A stretch of DNA of 64,000 bases from the NCBI GenBank assembly GCA_963728145.1, contig CAVSJA010000001.1:496001-560000 (forward strand). Direction: 5' to 3'. The notes under the pieces were generated by a model. That model did no database searches and was not told where the DNA came from. It saw only the letters and a program-made list of their open reading frames with translations. The first letter of the stretch is position 1. Every line of letters starts with the position of its first letter. Positions 1 through 9,088 of this stretch are shown here, one piece after another. Origin of the DNA: CAVSJA01 sp963728145 (GTDB lineage: Bacteria; Bacteroidota; Bacteroidia; Chitinophagales; Chitinophagaceae). A program made the position numbers and the translations under genes.

Positions 1-1
1 T

Positions 2-1342
2 GTAAACACCTTTGATACTATTCTTGAAATAATCAGCGACAATCACCTTTTGCCGGATTCAACCCGGATTCGCGCCGTGGAAGATCATGCGCTGGGATTC
101 ATTTCAAGTGATCCCATTTTCGGTAGAACTACAGCCACGATTTATGTAGACATGCGGCCAAGAGTTTACGGAGTAAGACCATTTGCTGAAAAGGATAGCC
201 TGGTTGCAATAGATTCGGTCGTTCTTTCTTTTAAATACGAAGGAACTTATGGAGATACCAATTCGGTCGTACGCTTTAACGTGAATGAAATCGATCTGGA
301 AGAAGACCAGAGCTTCAAGGATTCACTGATAGGTTATTATATCGGTCAACGCGATTTTGGAGTTGTTATCCCCCCATTGGCAGTGCATGATCAAAATTTC
401 ACCAAACTGAATGACCTCGATTCGATGTACGAAGGGAGTGTGAAAACGCCAGTGAGAAATCAAATGCGTATCAGGCTTCCGAATTCTTTTGGACAACGAT
501 TTTTTGATTACGATACCAGTGTTTACAAAAATGATTCCGCTTTCAGAACCAGGTTCATTGGATTCGCGATCATACCTGATTCAAACTTTGGTGCTCCGAA
601 CGCACTTGCCTATATCAACCTCGTCGACCAGGACAATACTAAGTTGAGCTTTTACTACAGGGCGAAAAAAGTAGCAGGCGCAGGAAAGATCGATTCACTT
701 GTTACTACTTTCACTTTCTCCAATAATGCTAACGCAAATATTATCAGGAGGAATTTTGTGGGGACAGAATTTGGAAACGCGGTAAGCAATGGACCCGCCA
801 ATGAAGACAAATTGTACATGTATACTTCGCCCGGCTCGTATGCCAGCCTTAAGATCCCGGGCTTAAGTACATTGACCAATCGTGTAGTCCATCTCGCGCA
901 AGTGATTGTTGACAAGCTTCCTAATACGGCTGGTGATGACAAATTCAAAACGCCGGATGTCTTGTTCCTGGATTGTATCGATACTTCAAACACGTTCAGA
1001 ACAATACCCACCGACTTTGTTTATTCAAATAGTTTCTACAATATCGAACGATTTGGGGGCTTCTATCGAAACCAGCAATATGTTTTCGATGTCTCCAGGT
1101 ATATACAGGGAATCGTAACCCGAAAGGATTCAATCTATACGCTGCGTGTTTATGCCCCATATAAAACCAATACTTCCGAGGTAAGGCCTGGTTTTGGGAT
1201 CATTACGCCAACATTACCATCTGAGAAGAGTGGCATGATCGTGAATCCACAAGTGGCCAATGGAAGGGCAGTAGTCGGAGGTGGAAATCATGTGGATGCT
1301 TCTAAGCGAATCCGGTTGAGAATTATTTACTCCAAACTTTGA
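2..1342 (+). CDS. DUF4270-family protein, 5' end outside the window
   Basis: The reading frame is open from base 2, so the N-terminus (with the expected lipoprotein signal) lies upstream. About 446 residues are present. The segment reading ALGFISSDPIFGRTTATIYV and the later beta-rich stretches resemble the DUF4270 family, a Bacteroidota family of surface or periplasmic lipoproteins without an established biochemical role. A TTG at 50 is in frame, but the sequence before it (DTILEIISDNHL) also reads as this family, so it is not the start. The stop codon overlaps the predicted -33 element of the metK promoter. The family call is by recognition of sequence style, not a search. Confidence 0.75.
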   Translation, partial: VNTFDTILEIISDNHLLPDSTRIRAVEDHALGFISSDPIFGRTTATIYVDMRPRVYGVRPFAEKDSLVAIDSVVLSFKYEGTYGDTNSVVRFNVNEIDLEEDQSFKDSLIGYYIGQRDFGVVIPPLAVHDQNFTKLNDLDSMYEGSVKTPVRNQMRIRLPNSFGQRFFDYDTSVYKNDSAFRTRFIGFAIIPDSNFGAPNALAYINLVDQDNTKLSFYYRAKKVAGAGKIDSLVTTFTFSNNANANIIRRNFVGTEFGNAVSNGPANEDKLYMYTSPGSYASLKIPGLSTLTNRVVHLAQVIVDKLPNTAGDDKFKTPDVLFLDCIDTSNTFRTIPTDFVYSNSFYNIERFGGFYRNQQYVFDVSRYIQGIVTRKDSIYTLRVYAPYKTNTSEVRPGFGIITPTLPSEKSGMIVNPQVANGRAVVGGGNHVDASKRIRLRIIYSKL

Positions 1343-1368
1343 TTTTGGGATAATGCCGTTTATCTTTG
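1338..1368 (+). promoter_or_regulatory. Bacteroidota-type promoter of metK
   Basis: TTTG at 1338-1341, exactly 19 bases, then TATCTTTG at 1361-1368. This fits the primary-sigma promoter known from Bacteroidota (TTTG near -33, TAnnTTTG near -7). The -33 part overlaps the stop codon of the upstream gene. The leader to the metK ATG is about 40 bases. Confidence 0.8.
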
Positions 1369-1415
1369 CGCCTGAAAAATCTTTCCTTCACACAGTAAAT
1401 TCAAATTGATTTAAA

Positions 1416-2669
1416 ATGCCTTATTTGTTCACCTCTGAGAGTGTTTCTGAAGGTCATCCGGATAAAGTGGCCGACCAGATTTCTGACGCGTTGATCGATA
1501 ATTTCCTGGCCTTTGATCCACAATCTAAGGTTGCCTGCGAAACCCTTGTAACAACAGGTCAGGTTATGCTGGCAGGAGAGGTTAAATCAAAAGCATATCT
1601 GGATGTTCAGGAGATTGCACGTGGTGTGATCAGGAAGATCGGGTATACCAAGAGCGAATACATGTTCGAAGCGCATTCATGCGGTGTGCTTTCTGCCATC
1701 CATGAACAATCTTCAGATATTAACCAGGGCGTTGATAAAAAGAAGAAGGAAGAGCAGGGTGCCGGTGACCAGGGAATGATGTTCGGTTATGCCACCAACG
1801 AAACTGAAGATTATATGCCACTGGCATTAGATCTCGCACACAAGCTCCTCATCGAGCTGGCTGCAATGAGAAGAGAGAATAGTGACATCACCTACCTGCG
1901 TCCTGATGCAAAAAGCCAGGTTACACTCGAATATAACGACAAGAACCAACCGTCAAGAATAGACGCGATCGTTGTCTCCACACAGCACGACGAATTTGAC
2001 ACAGAAGCGAAAATGAGTGAGAAAATCCGCAAGGATATTATTAATATTCTTATCCCACGCGTAAAGAAGAAATACAAGAAGTTTGCTCACCTGTTCAACG
2101 ATAAGATCAAATATCATATCAACCCTACAGGAAAGTTTGTGATTGGTGGACCTCATGGTGATACCGGGCTAACCGGAAGAAAGATCATCGTAGATACATA
2201 CGGTGGTAAAGGTGCTCATGGTGGTGGTGCATTCAGCGGTAAAGATCCTTCAAAGGTTGACCGTTCTGCTGCTTATGCAACCCGTCATATTGCAAAGAAC
2301 CTGGTTGCGGCCGGTGTATGTGATGAAGTATTGGTCCAGGTATCCTATGCAATTGGTGTAGCGGAACCAATGGGACTTTATATCAATACTTACGGAACTT
2401 CAAAGAATGGTCTTAGCGATGCACAGATTTCGAAGAAGGTTTCCCAGATATTCGATATGCGTCCTTATTTCATTGAGCAGCGTTTAAAACTCCGCAACCC
2501 GATGTACAGTGAAACTGCTGCATATGGGCATATGGGAAGAAAATCAGAATGGGTTGAAAAGGTATTTGTTTCTCCCGAAGGAAAAGTAGTTAAGAAGAAA
2601 GTGGAACTGTTTACCTGGGAAAAACTGGATTATGTGGACAAGGTAAAACAGGCCTTCAAGATCAAATAA
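1416..2669 (+). CDS. metK: S-adenosylmethionine synthetase
   Basis: Makes S-adenosylmethionine from methionine and ATP in the cytoplasm, feeding all methyltransferases including RlmB and RimO nearby. The 417-residue protein begins with the family signature TSESVSEGHPDKVADQISDA, carries the GAGDQGMMFGYA hexapeptide region and the glycine-rich GGKGAHGGGAFSGKDPSKVD signature. Length is slightly above the common 380-400 residues, because of an insertion around residue 108 rich in lysine (DKKKKEEQG) and a longer central part; both are common in Bacteroidota MetK. It has its own promoter (1338-1368) and a strong terminator at 2691. Confidence 0.97.
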   Translation: MPYLFTSESVSEGHPDKVADQISDALIDNFLAFDPQSKVACETLVTTGQVMLAGEVKSKAYLDVQEIARGVIRKIGYTKSEYMFEAHSCGVLSAIHEQSSDINQGVDKKKKEEQGAGDQGMMFGYATNETEDYMPLALDLAHKLLIELAAMRRENSDITYLRPDAKSQVTLEYNDKNQPSRIDAIVVSTQHDEFDTEAKMSEKIRKDIINILIPRVKKKYKKFAHLFNDKIKYHINPTGKFVIGGPHGDTGLTGRKIIVDTYGGKGAHGGGAFSGKDPSKVDRSAAYATRHIAKNLVAAGVCDEVLVQVSYAIGVAEPMGLYINTYGTSKNGLSDAQISKKVSQIFDMRPYFIEQRLKLRNPMYSETAAYGHMGRKSEWVEKVFVSPEGKVVKKKVELFTWEKLDYVDKVKQAFKIK

Positions 2670-2690
2670 GAAATCATAAATTATAATAAG

Positions 2691-2718
2691 ATCCGCCTCA
2701 GGCGGATTTTTTATTTTT
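2691..2718 (+). terminator. Rho-independent terminator after metK
   Basis: Perfect 7-bp stem ATCCGCC / GGCGGAT with loop TCA (2691-2707), followed directly by a T-rich run to 2718. It lies 22 bases after the metK stop and separates metK from the Nudix-rlmB pair. Confidence 0.85.
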
Positions 2719-2723
2719 AGCCA

Positions 2724-3287
2724 ATGAATCCAACGCATAATCCCTGGAAAGTTCTTTCGGAAAACCTGATCTATGAGAATCCATGGATCGAATTGAAAGA
2801 ATTTGGCGTGATCAATCCTTCGGGCGGCAAGGGGATCTATGGCAAAGTACATTTCAAAAATCTCGCGATAGGAATAGTTCCGCTCGACGATGAATTGAAT
2901 ACCTATTTAGTCGGTCAGTATCGTTTTGCATTGGACTCCTATAGCTGGGAAATTCCGGAAGGCGGAGGAACGATTGGAATTGATCCACTCGAATCAGCCA
3001 AACGTGAATTGATTGAGGAAACAGGGCTCGTGGCAGAACAATGGTCGGTCTTAATGAATATGCACCTGTCCAATTCCGTTACTGATGAATACGCAATTGT
3101 TTTTCTGGCCCGCCAACTGACCCAGCATAAGGCAATGCCGGAAGAAACCGAGCAACTCTTTATAAGAAAAATATCTTTTGCAAAAGCATTCGAAATGGTA
3201 GAAGCGGGGGAGATCACGGATGCAATTTCGGTAGCTGCATTGCTGAAAATAAAATTGCTTTTGCTGGAAAATAAACTTGGTTCATGA
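2724..3287 (+). CDS. Nudix hydrolase, ADP-ribose pyrophosphatase-like
   Basis: 187 residues. A Nudix box is visible around residues 74-96: glycines, then ESAKRELIEETGL, which supplies the REUxEExGU core that binds the catalytic metals. The first glutamate of the consensus (Gx5E) is replaced by isoleucine (GGGTIGID), so the box is one residue away from canonical. The upstream WEIPEGG motif is typical of the ADP-ribose/ADP-sugar pyrophosphatase branch. The TGA stop overlaps the ATG of rlmB (ATGA), which suggests translational coupling. Substrate is inferred from family resemblance only. Confidence 0.85.
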   Translation: MNPTHNPWKVLSENLIYENPWIELKEFGVINPSGGKGIYGKVHFKNLAIGIVPLDDELNTYLVGQYRFALDSYSWEIPEGGGTIGIDPLESAKRELIEETGLVAEQWSVLMNMHLSNSVTDEYAIVFLARQLTQHKAMPEETEQLFIRKISFAKAFEMVEAGEITDAISVAALLKIKLLLLENKLGS

Positions 3288-4027
3288 AACAATCGGGCTT
3301 GATTATTGGCAGGCAGCCATTGATAGAGGCAATAAAGTCGGGAAGAGCGATTGATAAGATTCTTTTTCAAAAAAATATCAGCGGAGAGATTATCGGCGAA
3401 ATCCGCCATCTCGCAAAAGAAAATAATATTCCCATTCAACAGGTACCAATTGAAAAACTTAATGGCCTTACCCGGTCAAATCACCAGGGCGTCATTGCTT
3501 TTGCAGCCCTTATTAAATACCTGGAATTGCAGGAAGTGATCGATCATGTGGTCAGCCAGGGCGAGACTCCTTTATTCATCATGCTGGATGGAGTAACTGA
3601 TGTGAGAAATATTGGTGCAATTGCAAGAACCGGTGTTTGCTGCGGCGCTCAGGCCATCATAATTCCCGATAAGGGAGTAGGTGCATTGAACGAAGAAGCC
3701 ATGAAGGCTTCTGCAGGTGGATTAGAAAAGATCCAGGTCTGCCGCGTAAATAGTTTGATGAAAGCTGTTGATACGCTTCACCTGAATGGGATCAAAGTAT
3801 TCGCTTCTGAAATGAAAGGCTCCAAAAACATTTTTGATTCCGATCTCGTGAGCCCAAGCTGCATAGTGATGGGAAGCGAAGACAAAGGAGTATTTCCGCC
3901 ATTACTAAAGATCTGCGATGAAAAAATAAAGATTCCGATGAAAAATGCCTTCGAATCTCTCAATGTCTCTGTCGCCACCGGGATCATTTTGTATGAAGCA
4001 ATGAAGCAAAGGATGCAGCAATCTTAA
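3284..4027 (+). CDS. rlmB: 23S rRNA 2'-O-methyltransferase, RlmB/TrmH family
   Basis: SPOUT-class RNA methyltransferase of 247 residues. The N-terminal substrate-binding domain (about 1-80) ends in NHQGVIAF. The knotted catalytic domain shows the three TrmH motifs: DGVTDVRNIGAIART (motif 1), MGSEDKGV (motif 2) and IPMKNAFESLNVSVATGIILYEA (motif 3). Predicted to methylate the ribose of a guanosine in 23S rRNA. Start overlaps the stop of the Nudix gene. Homologues in this family also act on tRNA, so the exact site is inferred. Confidence 0.9.
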   Translation: MKQSGLIIGRQPLIEAIKSGRAIDKILFQKNISGEIIGEIRHLAKENNIPIQQVPIEKLNGLTRSNHQGVIAFAALIKYLELQEVIDHVVSQGETPLFIMLDGVTDVRNIGAIARTGVCCGAQAIIIPDKGVGALNEEAMKASAGGLEKIQVCRVNSLMKAVDTLHLNGIKVFASEMKGSKNIFDSDLVSPSCIVMGSEDKGVFPPLLKICDEKIKIPMKNAFESLNVSVATGIILYEAMKQRMQQS

Positions 4028-4049
4028 TAAAGGACTCAACAATCAGGGG

Positions 4050-4156
4050 AATAATCAATAATTAATAATCAATAATCAATAATTCTTGCGCTATCAGGAA
4101 GTGCAAAATTCACCAAAGGCTCCAATTATTGATTACTGATTATTAATTATTGATTT
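4050..4156. repeat. Inverted pair of 7-bp tandem arrays (AATAATC type)
   Basis: Left arm 4050-4084 is built from AATAATC/AATAATT heptamers; right arm 4124-4156 reads as its reverse complement (ATTATTGATTATTAATTATTG style). The arms could pair over about 30 bases around a 39-base loop. It sits between convergent genes, so a bidirectional terminator is possible. The same unit recurs at 52284 and 57428. Confidence 0.8.
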
Positions 4157-4171
4157 AAAATGAAGGCACAA

Positions 4172-5348
4172 CTACTTAAGCGTAATATTCAGCAACTCTT
4201 CCTGAAACTCCTTAAAAACAACTCTCAGCCTGCTATCCCCATCACTTCCATAATTCACCAGGAAAATATGTGACACATTCTTTTTCGGGAAATAGAACAG
4301 ATTTGCAGTATATCCAAGATCTCTTCCGGAATGGCCAATACCAGCATCATCACCTCTTTCAATGAATTTTTTCATGATACCATAGCCATAAATGTTAGAT
4401 GAGTCTGGCTTACTTCCCCAGGTCTCCATTATCCGTATCGATTTTGGAGCAAGAAAATTCTTTTTGAGCAGCATTGCATCGAGAAACTTATACAGATCAA
4501 AAAGATTGGAATACATACCACCCGTGAGAATGTTTGATACGTTAACCAGTGTATTGTTGTTGTACAAATCATAGTATCCTTGTGCAATATTGTTTTTTGG
4601 CAAGCTTATCGAAGGGATAATAATAAGTCTTATGCATACCCAGTGGAGTGAGTACGTATTGACGAAGCAATTCACTATGTTTTCTTCCTGTAGCGCCTTC
4701 AATGATCATCGTGATGAGAATAATATTGGTATTTGAATAAATGGCTGTATCAGATGGTTTGAATACAGCTGGTTTATTGTAGATACAGGCTACAAGATCT
4801 TCATAGTCCCAATGCTGTGTTGGTTTATTTAGCGCTTTGAGATAAAAATTATCTTCTTCGATGATATCGGGAATCCCGCTCTCATGATTCATGAGTTGTC
4901 CTAACGTTACAAGATCTGCATTAGCGATCTTTTTTACCATATCTGCAGGAAGCCATTTATTGATCTTCGTGTTTATTGCTGAATAGCCAAATCTTGAATT
5001 GACTGAGTCTTCAAATAATTTAAAAACAAGAGTATTCAAAATGAATTTTGAAATGCTTGCGATCTTGGAAACCTGCGCAACGCCAAATTCAATTCCATTT
5101 TCAATATCAGCCTTACCTGTACTGCCGCACCAGGTTCCGTTTTTATCACGTACTAAGAGGCTGATGCCCGGCAAACCCTTTTTATTGTATTTCTCGATCA
5201 ATGATCTGAATTCCTGATTCCTCGGATGCGTTAAGCTTGAATCCTGCCATGGAATTCCCGCTGGACTTTCGAGCAAGGGGTATATTCTCGTTTTCCTGCA
5301 TGCAATAAGCATTACAATTGCTATCAGGAGTAAAAATGACTTTTTCAT
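4172..5348 (-). pseudogene. Serine hydrolase (class C beta-lactamase fold) lipoprotein, frameshifted
   Basis: Two overlapping frames together make a protein of about 391 residues. The first (5348 to 4569) starts with a lipoprotein signal, lipobox LIAC, and has SISK (the SxxK nucleophile motif) and YSN (the YxN motif). The second supplies HSG near the C-terminus, the third active-site box. The frames join at the T6 run 4593-4598 (A6 on the coding strand): removing one base restores the reading AKNNIAQGYYD. The family includes beta-lactamases, D-alanyl peptidases and esterases; the substrate is not predictable. All three catalytic motifs are intact, so this may be a recent mutation or a homopolymer sequencing error. 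Confidence 0.8.
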
Positions 5349-5369
5349 AACAATTAGTTCAATAGGTTA

Positions 5370-6011
5370 TTAATATTTGTGAAGCGGAAAGGATACACCA
5401 ACTGAGCCTATATTCAATGGTAACATCGGAACATAGGCGTTTATGAATCCGAATTGGATCCTTTGCTGGTAGCCGATAAATACGGAAGCACCTTTTTTAT
5501 CGATACGCTTATGCAGTTCAAAACCCAGGGTAGCCATGAGATTTGAACGACCCAATTCCTGCCGTTCGATATATTTTCCCTCTTCGTCCAATATGAAAAC
5601 TTTAGAGTCTTCTATCGCATAGGTGTAACCGATACCCAGCTTTCCGTAAAGGTTCATTTGCCATGGCAAATGATAACGCATTCCTCCTTCGGTATAAAAG
5701 TTTATCGTATGCTGCACGTACTCATGGAAGGAATAGCCAAGCCTGAAAGTCTGGATCCAATCATATTTCCTGGTATGGTTCCAGGTTATCTCTGTTCCCA
5801 ATTCAATACCTGGATGGATCTCACCGGTATAAAGGCGATAGAAGGCGCCGAATGGCATTGCAGTGTGTGAATTGGTGATCAAAATGCTTGCGTTTGTAAA
5901 TCTTCTTGAAAATCCGCTACTTTTTTCTTTCTCCACAATTGATGCCTCTTGGGCAAACAGATAGCTGGCAGGCCATAAAATGGCCAGCAGCACTACGGCT
6001 GTCGATTTCAT
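5370..6011 (-). CDS. Exported protein of unknown function, probably a small outer-membrane barrel
   Basis: 213 residues with a cleavable signal peptide (MKSTAVVLLAILWPASYLFA). The rest alternates aromatic and polar residues in short beta-like strands (GMRYHLPWQMNLYGKLGIGYTYA), ends in SVGVSFPLHKY, and has the look of an 8-to-10-stranded outer-membrane barrel. No family is recognised. It lies 21 bases downstream of the serine hydrolase start on the same strand side, but reads toward it, so the two could form one transcript. Confidence 0.6.
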   Translation of the reverse strand: MKSTAVVLLAILWPASYLFAQEASIVEKEKSSGFSRRFTNASILITNSHTAMPFGAFYRLYTGEIHPGIELGTEITWNHTRKYDWIQTFRLGYSFHEYVQHTINFYTEGGMRYHLPWQMNLYGKLGIGYTYAIEDSKVFILDEEGKYIERQELGRSNLMATLGFELHKRIDKKGASVFIGYQQRIQFGFINAYVPMLPLNIGSVGVSFPLHKY

Positions 6012-6042
6012 TTTAGATGTTTTTAGGTGAAGAAATAGAGCT

Positions 6043-6900
6043 TTAGATCTTTAGCAAACCGGTCTCGAGTTTGTCCAGTTTCCTTGCGATCTGTTTTTTA
6101 ACCCTGGGCTTGGATTGGTAATTATTGAATCGCGTACCAATGTTTCCATATTTGTCAAGCATAACGCAATTGACCTGGCGGATGGATTGTATATTGCTAT
6201 TGTAACTATTCCATTCTCCAAGACGTTCCCAAACTGGTTTGAACATGGCATCTTTAAATTTCTTTCTTGGAGGTGAACCTGCCATTGCAAACCTTTCCCT
6301 GAATAGTCCTGGTTTTGTCATTACCCAGCTTTCACATCCATAGATTGTTGAGGATTGAAAGATCTCACCCAATCCAATCATCAGGGAGTCACCATTCATT
6401 CTCGATAAGGCTAATTTTCCATTCTGAGGTCGATTGTAAGTGGCGCCGCCATAGCAAGAACCAATTCCAATCTTTGAATTACTATCACAGTAAAATGCAA
6501 TTGCTTTGAGAGATGCAATGGACCCGGCATCGTCAATATTTTTGTAGTTGAATTCTGCTTTACCAACGGTGAAGAATGAGTATCCTTTCTTAATTGAACC
6601 ATGACTATCAAACCAGAGACTTCCAATCTTTGCATTGTGTTTATTCAATACTTTCCTGATCTGCCTTTCCATTTTTGCAGGTGATGAGGCCACAATGGCT
6701 CTGAATTTTTTTCCTTTGAATACGCATTTCAGTTTGGCGCGGGCAATATTGTAATAACTGGCCGGGTCAATTTTCTTAGGCTTGGAGATGACGAAGAAGT
6801 TCATCCTGGTCTGCTCGTCCGCATTGATACTATTATCCTGGGCTTGCGAATAGTTCCCAATCCGGGAAAGAATCATAATAAGGAGTAAAAACTTTTTCAT
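6043..6900 (-). CDS. Exported protein with a caspase-like His/Cys arrangement
   Basis: The open frame begins at 7197, but the signal peptide MKKFLLLIMILSRIGNYSQAQ at 6900 marks the real start, giving 285 residues; the longer form would overlap the divergent gene at 7135. Two hydrophobic strands each end in a possible catalytic residue: IGSLWFDSHGS (H100-G101) and IGIGSCYGGA (C149). This order, hydrophobic block plus HG, then hydrophobic block plus Cys, is the hallmark of clan CD (caspase-like) peptidases and of DUF4347-type domains. That assignment is inference from motif layout; no close family was recognised. A -7 box lies at 6925-6932. Confidence 0.55.
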   Translation of the reverse strand: MKKFLLLIMILSRIGNYSQAQDNSINADEQTRMNFFVISKPKKIDPASYYNIARAKLKCVFKGKKFRAIVASSPAKMERQIRKVLNKHNAKIGSLWFDSHGSIKKGYSFFTVGKAEFNYKNIDDAGSIASLKAIAFYCDSNSKIGIGSCYGGATYNRPQNGKLALSRMNGDSLMIGLGEIFQSSTIYGCESWVMTKPGLFRERFAMAGSPPRKKFKDAMFKPVWERLGEWNSYNSNIQSIRQVNCVMLDKYGNIGTRFNNYQSKPRVKKQIARKLDKLETGLLKI

Positions 6901-6924
6901 AACGGTTGTTTGGGGTTTACTTAT

Positions 6925-6932
6925 CAAAAATA
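6925..6932 (-). promoter_or_regulatory. -7 box of the caspase-like gene
   Basis: TATTTTTG on the minus strand matches TAnnTTTG and lies 24 bases before the ATG at 6900. It also supports the shorter start chosen for that gene. No clear -33 element is seen. Confidence 0.5.
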
Positions 6933-7134
6933 TTTTCGACAAACCCCTGAACCTAATTGGTAAATCACAGGGATATATGCGCGGAAACGATTTCTCGGAA
7001 TAAACAGATAGGCATTGGTTGCGGTCGTGCGGATTGTCGTAGCAGTATGGTGTTAAATCAAAAAATGATGCAGTAACCAATAAACGAGATTTGAGGATTA
7101 CGGAAATCCCGTAAAATTTCTTTAGCTTTTCAAA

Positions 7135-8127
7135 ATGGAAACACATGAGCTCCAACAGCAGTTCTTCGCCCATTTGAGGCAAAGCCTGCCGGCACATCTT
7201 TCAATGGTCGATGAATTGGGTGAGCTCCTGGATATTAGTCCAGATAGTGTTTACCGAAGATTAAGGGGTGAGAAGCCTGTTACCTTATCAGAATTAAAAA
7301 AGATCTGCGACCATTATCATTTGTCGATGGATCAACTTTTGCAACTTAATCATGACACTGTTCTTTTTAATGCACCAGGTCTCAATTCTACAAGCACTGA
7401 TTTCCTGGATTATCTCAAAGGAGGCCTCGGCCAGCTTAAATATTTCAATAGCTTTAAGAAGTGCGAGATGTCCTATTTGTGCAAGGACCTTCCGCTTTGG
7501 CATTTCTACCTTTTCCCTGAGATGGCCGCCTTCAAAACTTTTTTCTGGTCAAAAACCATCAACAATCATCCGCCACTTAAGGATAAGTTATTCTCATTTG
7601 CAGAATTTCCTTTTACTGACGTTTTTGCTGTAGGCCAACTTATGATTGATGAGTACAATAGGATGCCTTCAATCGAATTATGGAATCTCGAAAGTATTCA
7701 TAGCACTATCAACCAGATCAGTTATTACCAGGAAGCCGGTCTTTTTAAGAGCCAGAAGGATTATGATTTAGTAATTGATTCATTCATTTGCATGATGGAT
7801 CATCTTCAATTACAGGCGGAGAAAGGGTGTAAGTTTATGCCAGGTGCTACTGATGTTACTTATCGTCAAAAATTACAATTTTATGTGAACGAGCTCATAC
7901 TTGGCAGCAATACCATATTGCTTCAATTGGATGAAAAGAAGGTTTCCCTGGTTACCTATAGTATCTTCCAATTTCTGGTAACGACGGATGACCGGTTTGG
8001 ACAGAAGTGTTTTGACAACTTCAATACCCTGCTTAGCCGCTCAACACTGATCAGTGGAACAGGAGAAAAAGATAGAAACAGGTTTTTCAATACGCTCCGA
8101 AACAAGGTCATTGCGCTGAGGAAGTAG
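7135..8127 (+). CDS. Helix-turn-helix regulator with a long unknown C-terminal domain
   Basis: 330 residues, no signal peptide or membrane segment. Residues 20-65 (LSMVDELGELLDISPDSVYRRLRGEKPVTLSELKKICDHY as separate helices) look like an XRE-type helix-turn-helix: the recognition helix would be DSVYRRLRG. The remaining 260 residues are mostly helical and of no recognised family; similar one-domain-plus-helical-tail regulators are frequent in Bacteroidota. It is transcribed away from the caspase-like gene. The stop codon runs into the repeat starting at 8126. Confidence 0.65.
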   Translation: METHELQQQFFAHLRQSLPAHLSMVDELGELLDISPDSVYRRLRGEKPVTLSELKKICDHYHLSMDQLLQLNHDTVLFNAPGLNSTSTDFLDYLKGGLGQLKYFNSFKKCEMSYLCKDLPLWHFYLFPEMAAFKTFFWSKTINNHPPLKDKLFSFAEFPFTDVFAVGQLMIDEYNRMPSIELWNLESIHSTINQISYYQEAGLFKSQKDYDLVIDSFICMMDHLQLQAEKGCKFMPGATDVTYRQKLQFYVNELILGSNTILLQLDEKKVSLVTYSIFQFLVTTDDRFGQKCFDNFNTLLSRSTLISGTGEKDRNRFFNTLRNKVIALRK

Positions 8128-8189
8128 GGCTCCGAACCCTGCAAACTTCTTCACTCCATGCTGACTCACTCATTAGGGTTCGGAACCTT
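8126..8189. repeat. REP-like inverted repeat (AGGGTTCGGAACC family)
   Basis: AGGGCTCCGAACCCT (8126-8140) and AGGGTTCGGAACCTT (8175-8189) are near reverse complements. The first copy overlaps the TAG stop of the regulator. Four more copies of the same sequence occur at 37011-37155. Confidence 0.8.
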
Positions 8190-8197
8190 CCTCACAG

Positions 8198-8205
8198 TAT
8201 CTTTG
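8198..8205 (+). promoter_or_regulatory. -7 box of the HMG-CoA lyase-like gene
   Basis: TATCTTTG matches TAnnTTTG; the ATG follows 9 bases later, so the leader is very short. The -33 region falls in the inverted repeat and is not convincing. Confidence 0.6.
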
Positions 8206-8213
8206 CGCCTATT

Positions 8214-9071
8214 ATGATAGATAGGGTTAAGCTAATTGAATGTCCGAGGGATGCGATGCAGGGATGGAAGAATTTTATCCCAACAAAAGATAAGGTCCGT
8301 TATCTGAACAGCCTTTTGAAAGTAGGCTTCGATACGCTAGATTTCGGAAGCTTTGTTTCTCCCAAGGCCATACCACAAATGGCTGATACTTCAGAAATAA
8401 TTCCTAAGTTGGAATTACATAACAGCGCAACCAAATTACTTGCAATCATCGCGAACAGGAGAGGAGCGGAGGATGCAGTACGATTTGAGCAGATCAGTTA
8501 CCTGGGTTTTCCTTTTTCAGTATCAGAAACCTTTCAACAAAGAAATACCAATAGCTCAATTAATGAATCTTTGGTAAGGGTTGAAGAAATCCAGGAACTA
8601 TCCAAAAGGAACAATAAAGAATTGGTGGTTTATATTTCGATGGGTTTTGGAAATCCCTATGGAGATCCATGGTCAGAAGAAATCGTATTCGATTGGGTGA
8701 ATAAATTAGTTAAGCTTGATATAAAGATTATTTCTTTGGCCGATACAGTTGGATTGGCAAAACCGGAACAGGTTTCCCGGATAACTGAATACCTGGTGAA
8801 GAATTTACCAGGCAGAGAAATCGGTGTACACCTTCATTCGCGTCCGGAGAACTGGAAACAAAAGATCGACGCCGCTTTTGTGGCAGGAAGTCGCCGGTAC
8901 GACGGAGCACTGAAAGGAATAGGTGGTTGCCCGATGGCCGATGATGAATTAGTTGGAAATATGAATACAGAATTTCTGATTCCCTATTTTGAAGAAAAGA
9001 AACTATTAGATGGAATTAACAAGGAAGCGCTCGAAGATTCATTAAGAATAGCAACGGAAATCTTTATTTAA
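8214..9071 (+). CDS. Hydroxymethylglutaryl-CoA lyase-like enzyme
   Basis: 285-residue HMGL-like TIM barrel. The N-terminal motif reads LIECPRDAMQGW where classical lyases have EVGPRDGLQ: the Arg-Asp pair that handles the substrate and metal is kept. The metal site H-x-H appears as IGVHLHSRP, and the catalytic cysteine loop GIGGCPMADDELVGN near residue 242 is the family signature. Predicted reaction: cleavage of HMG-CoA to acetyl-CoA and acetoacetate, the last step of leucine breakdown. The changed first motif is usual for the Bacteroidota branch. The GSCFA gene follows after 17 bases on the same strand. Confidence 0.88.
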   Translation: MIDRVKLIECPRDAMQGWKNFIPTKDKVRYLNSLLKVGFDTLDFGSFVSPKAIPQMADTSEIIPKLELHNSATKLLAIIANRRGAEDAVRFEQISYLGFPFSVSETFQQRNTNSSINESLVRVEEIQELSKRNNKELVVYISMGFGNPYGDPWSEEIVFDWVNKLVKLDIKIISLADTVGLAKPEQVSRITEYLVKNLPGREIGVHLHSRPENWKQKIDAAFVAGSRRYDGALKGIGGCPMADDELVGNMNTEFLIPYFEEKKLLDGINKEALEDSLRIATEIFI

Positions 9072-9088
9072 TTTTTAAGTCGCTACCT

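Noticed and set aside
4593..4598. Programmed -1 frameshift at A AAA AAC
   Set aside because: The heptamer is in the downstream frame; the shift needed is +1, so classical -1 slippage does not explain it.
6901..7197. Longer N-terminus of the caspase-like gene
   Set aside because: It would overlap the divergent regulator start and the -7 box, and has no signal peptide; the start at 6900 gives one.
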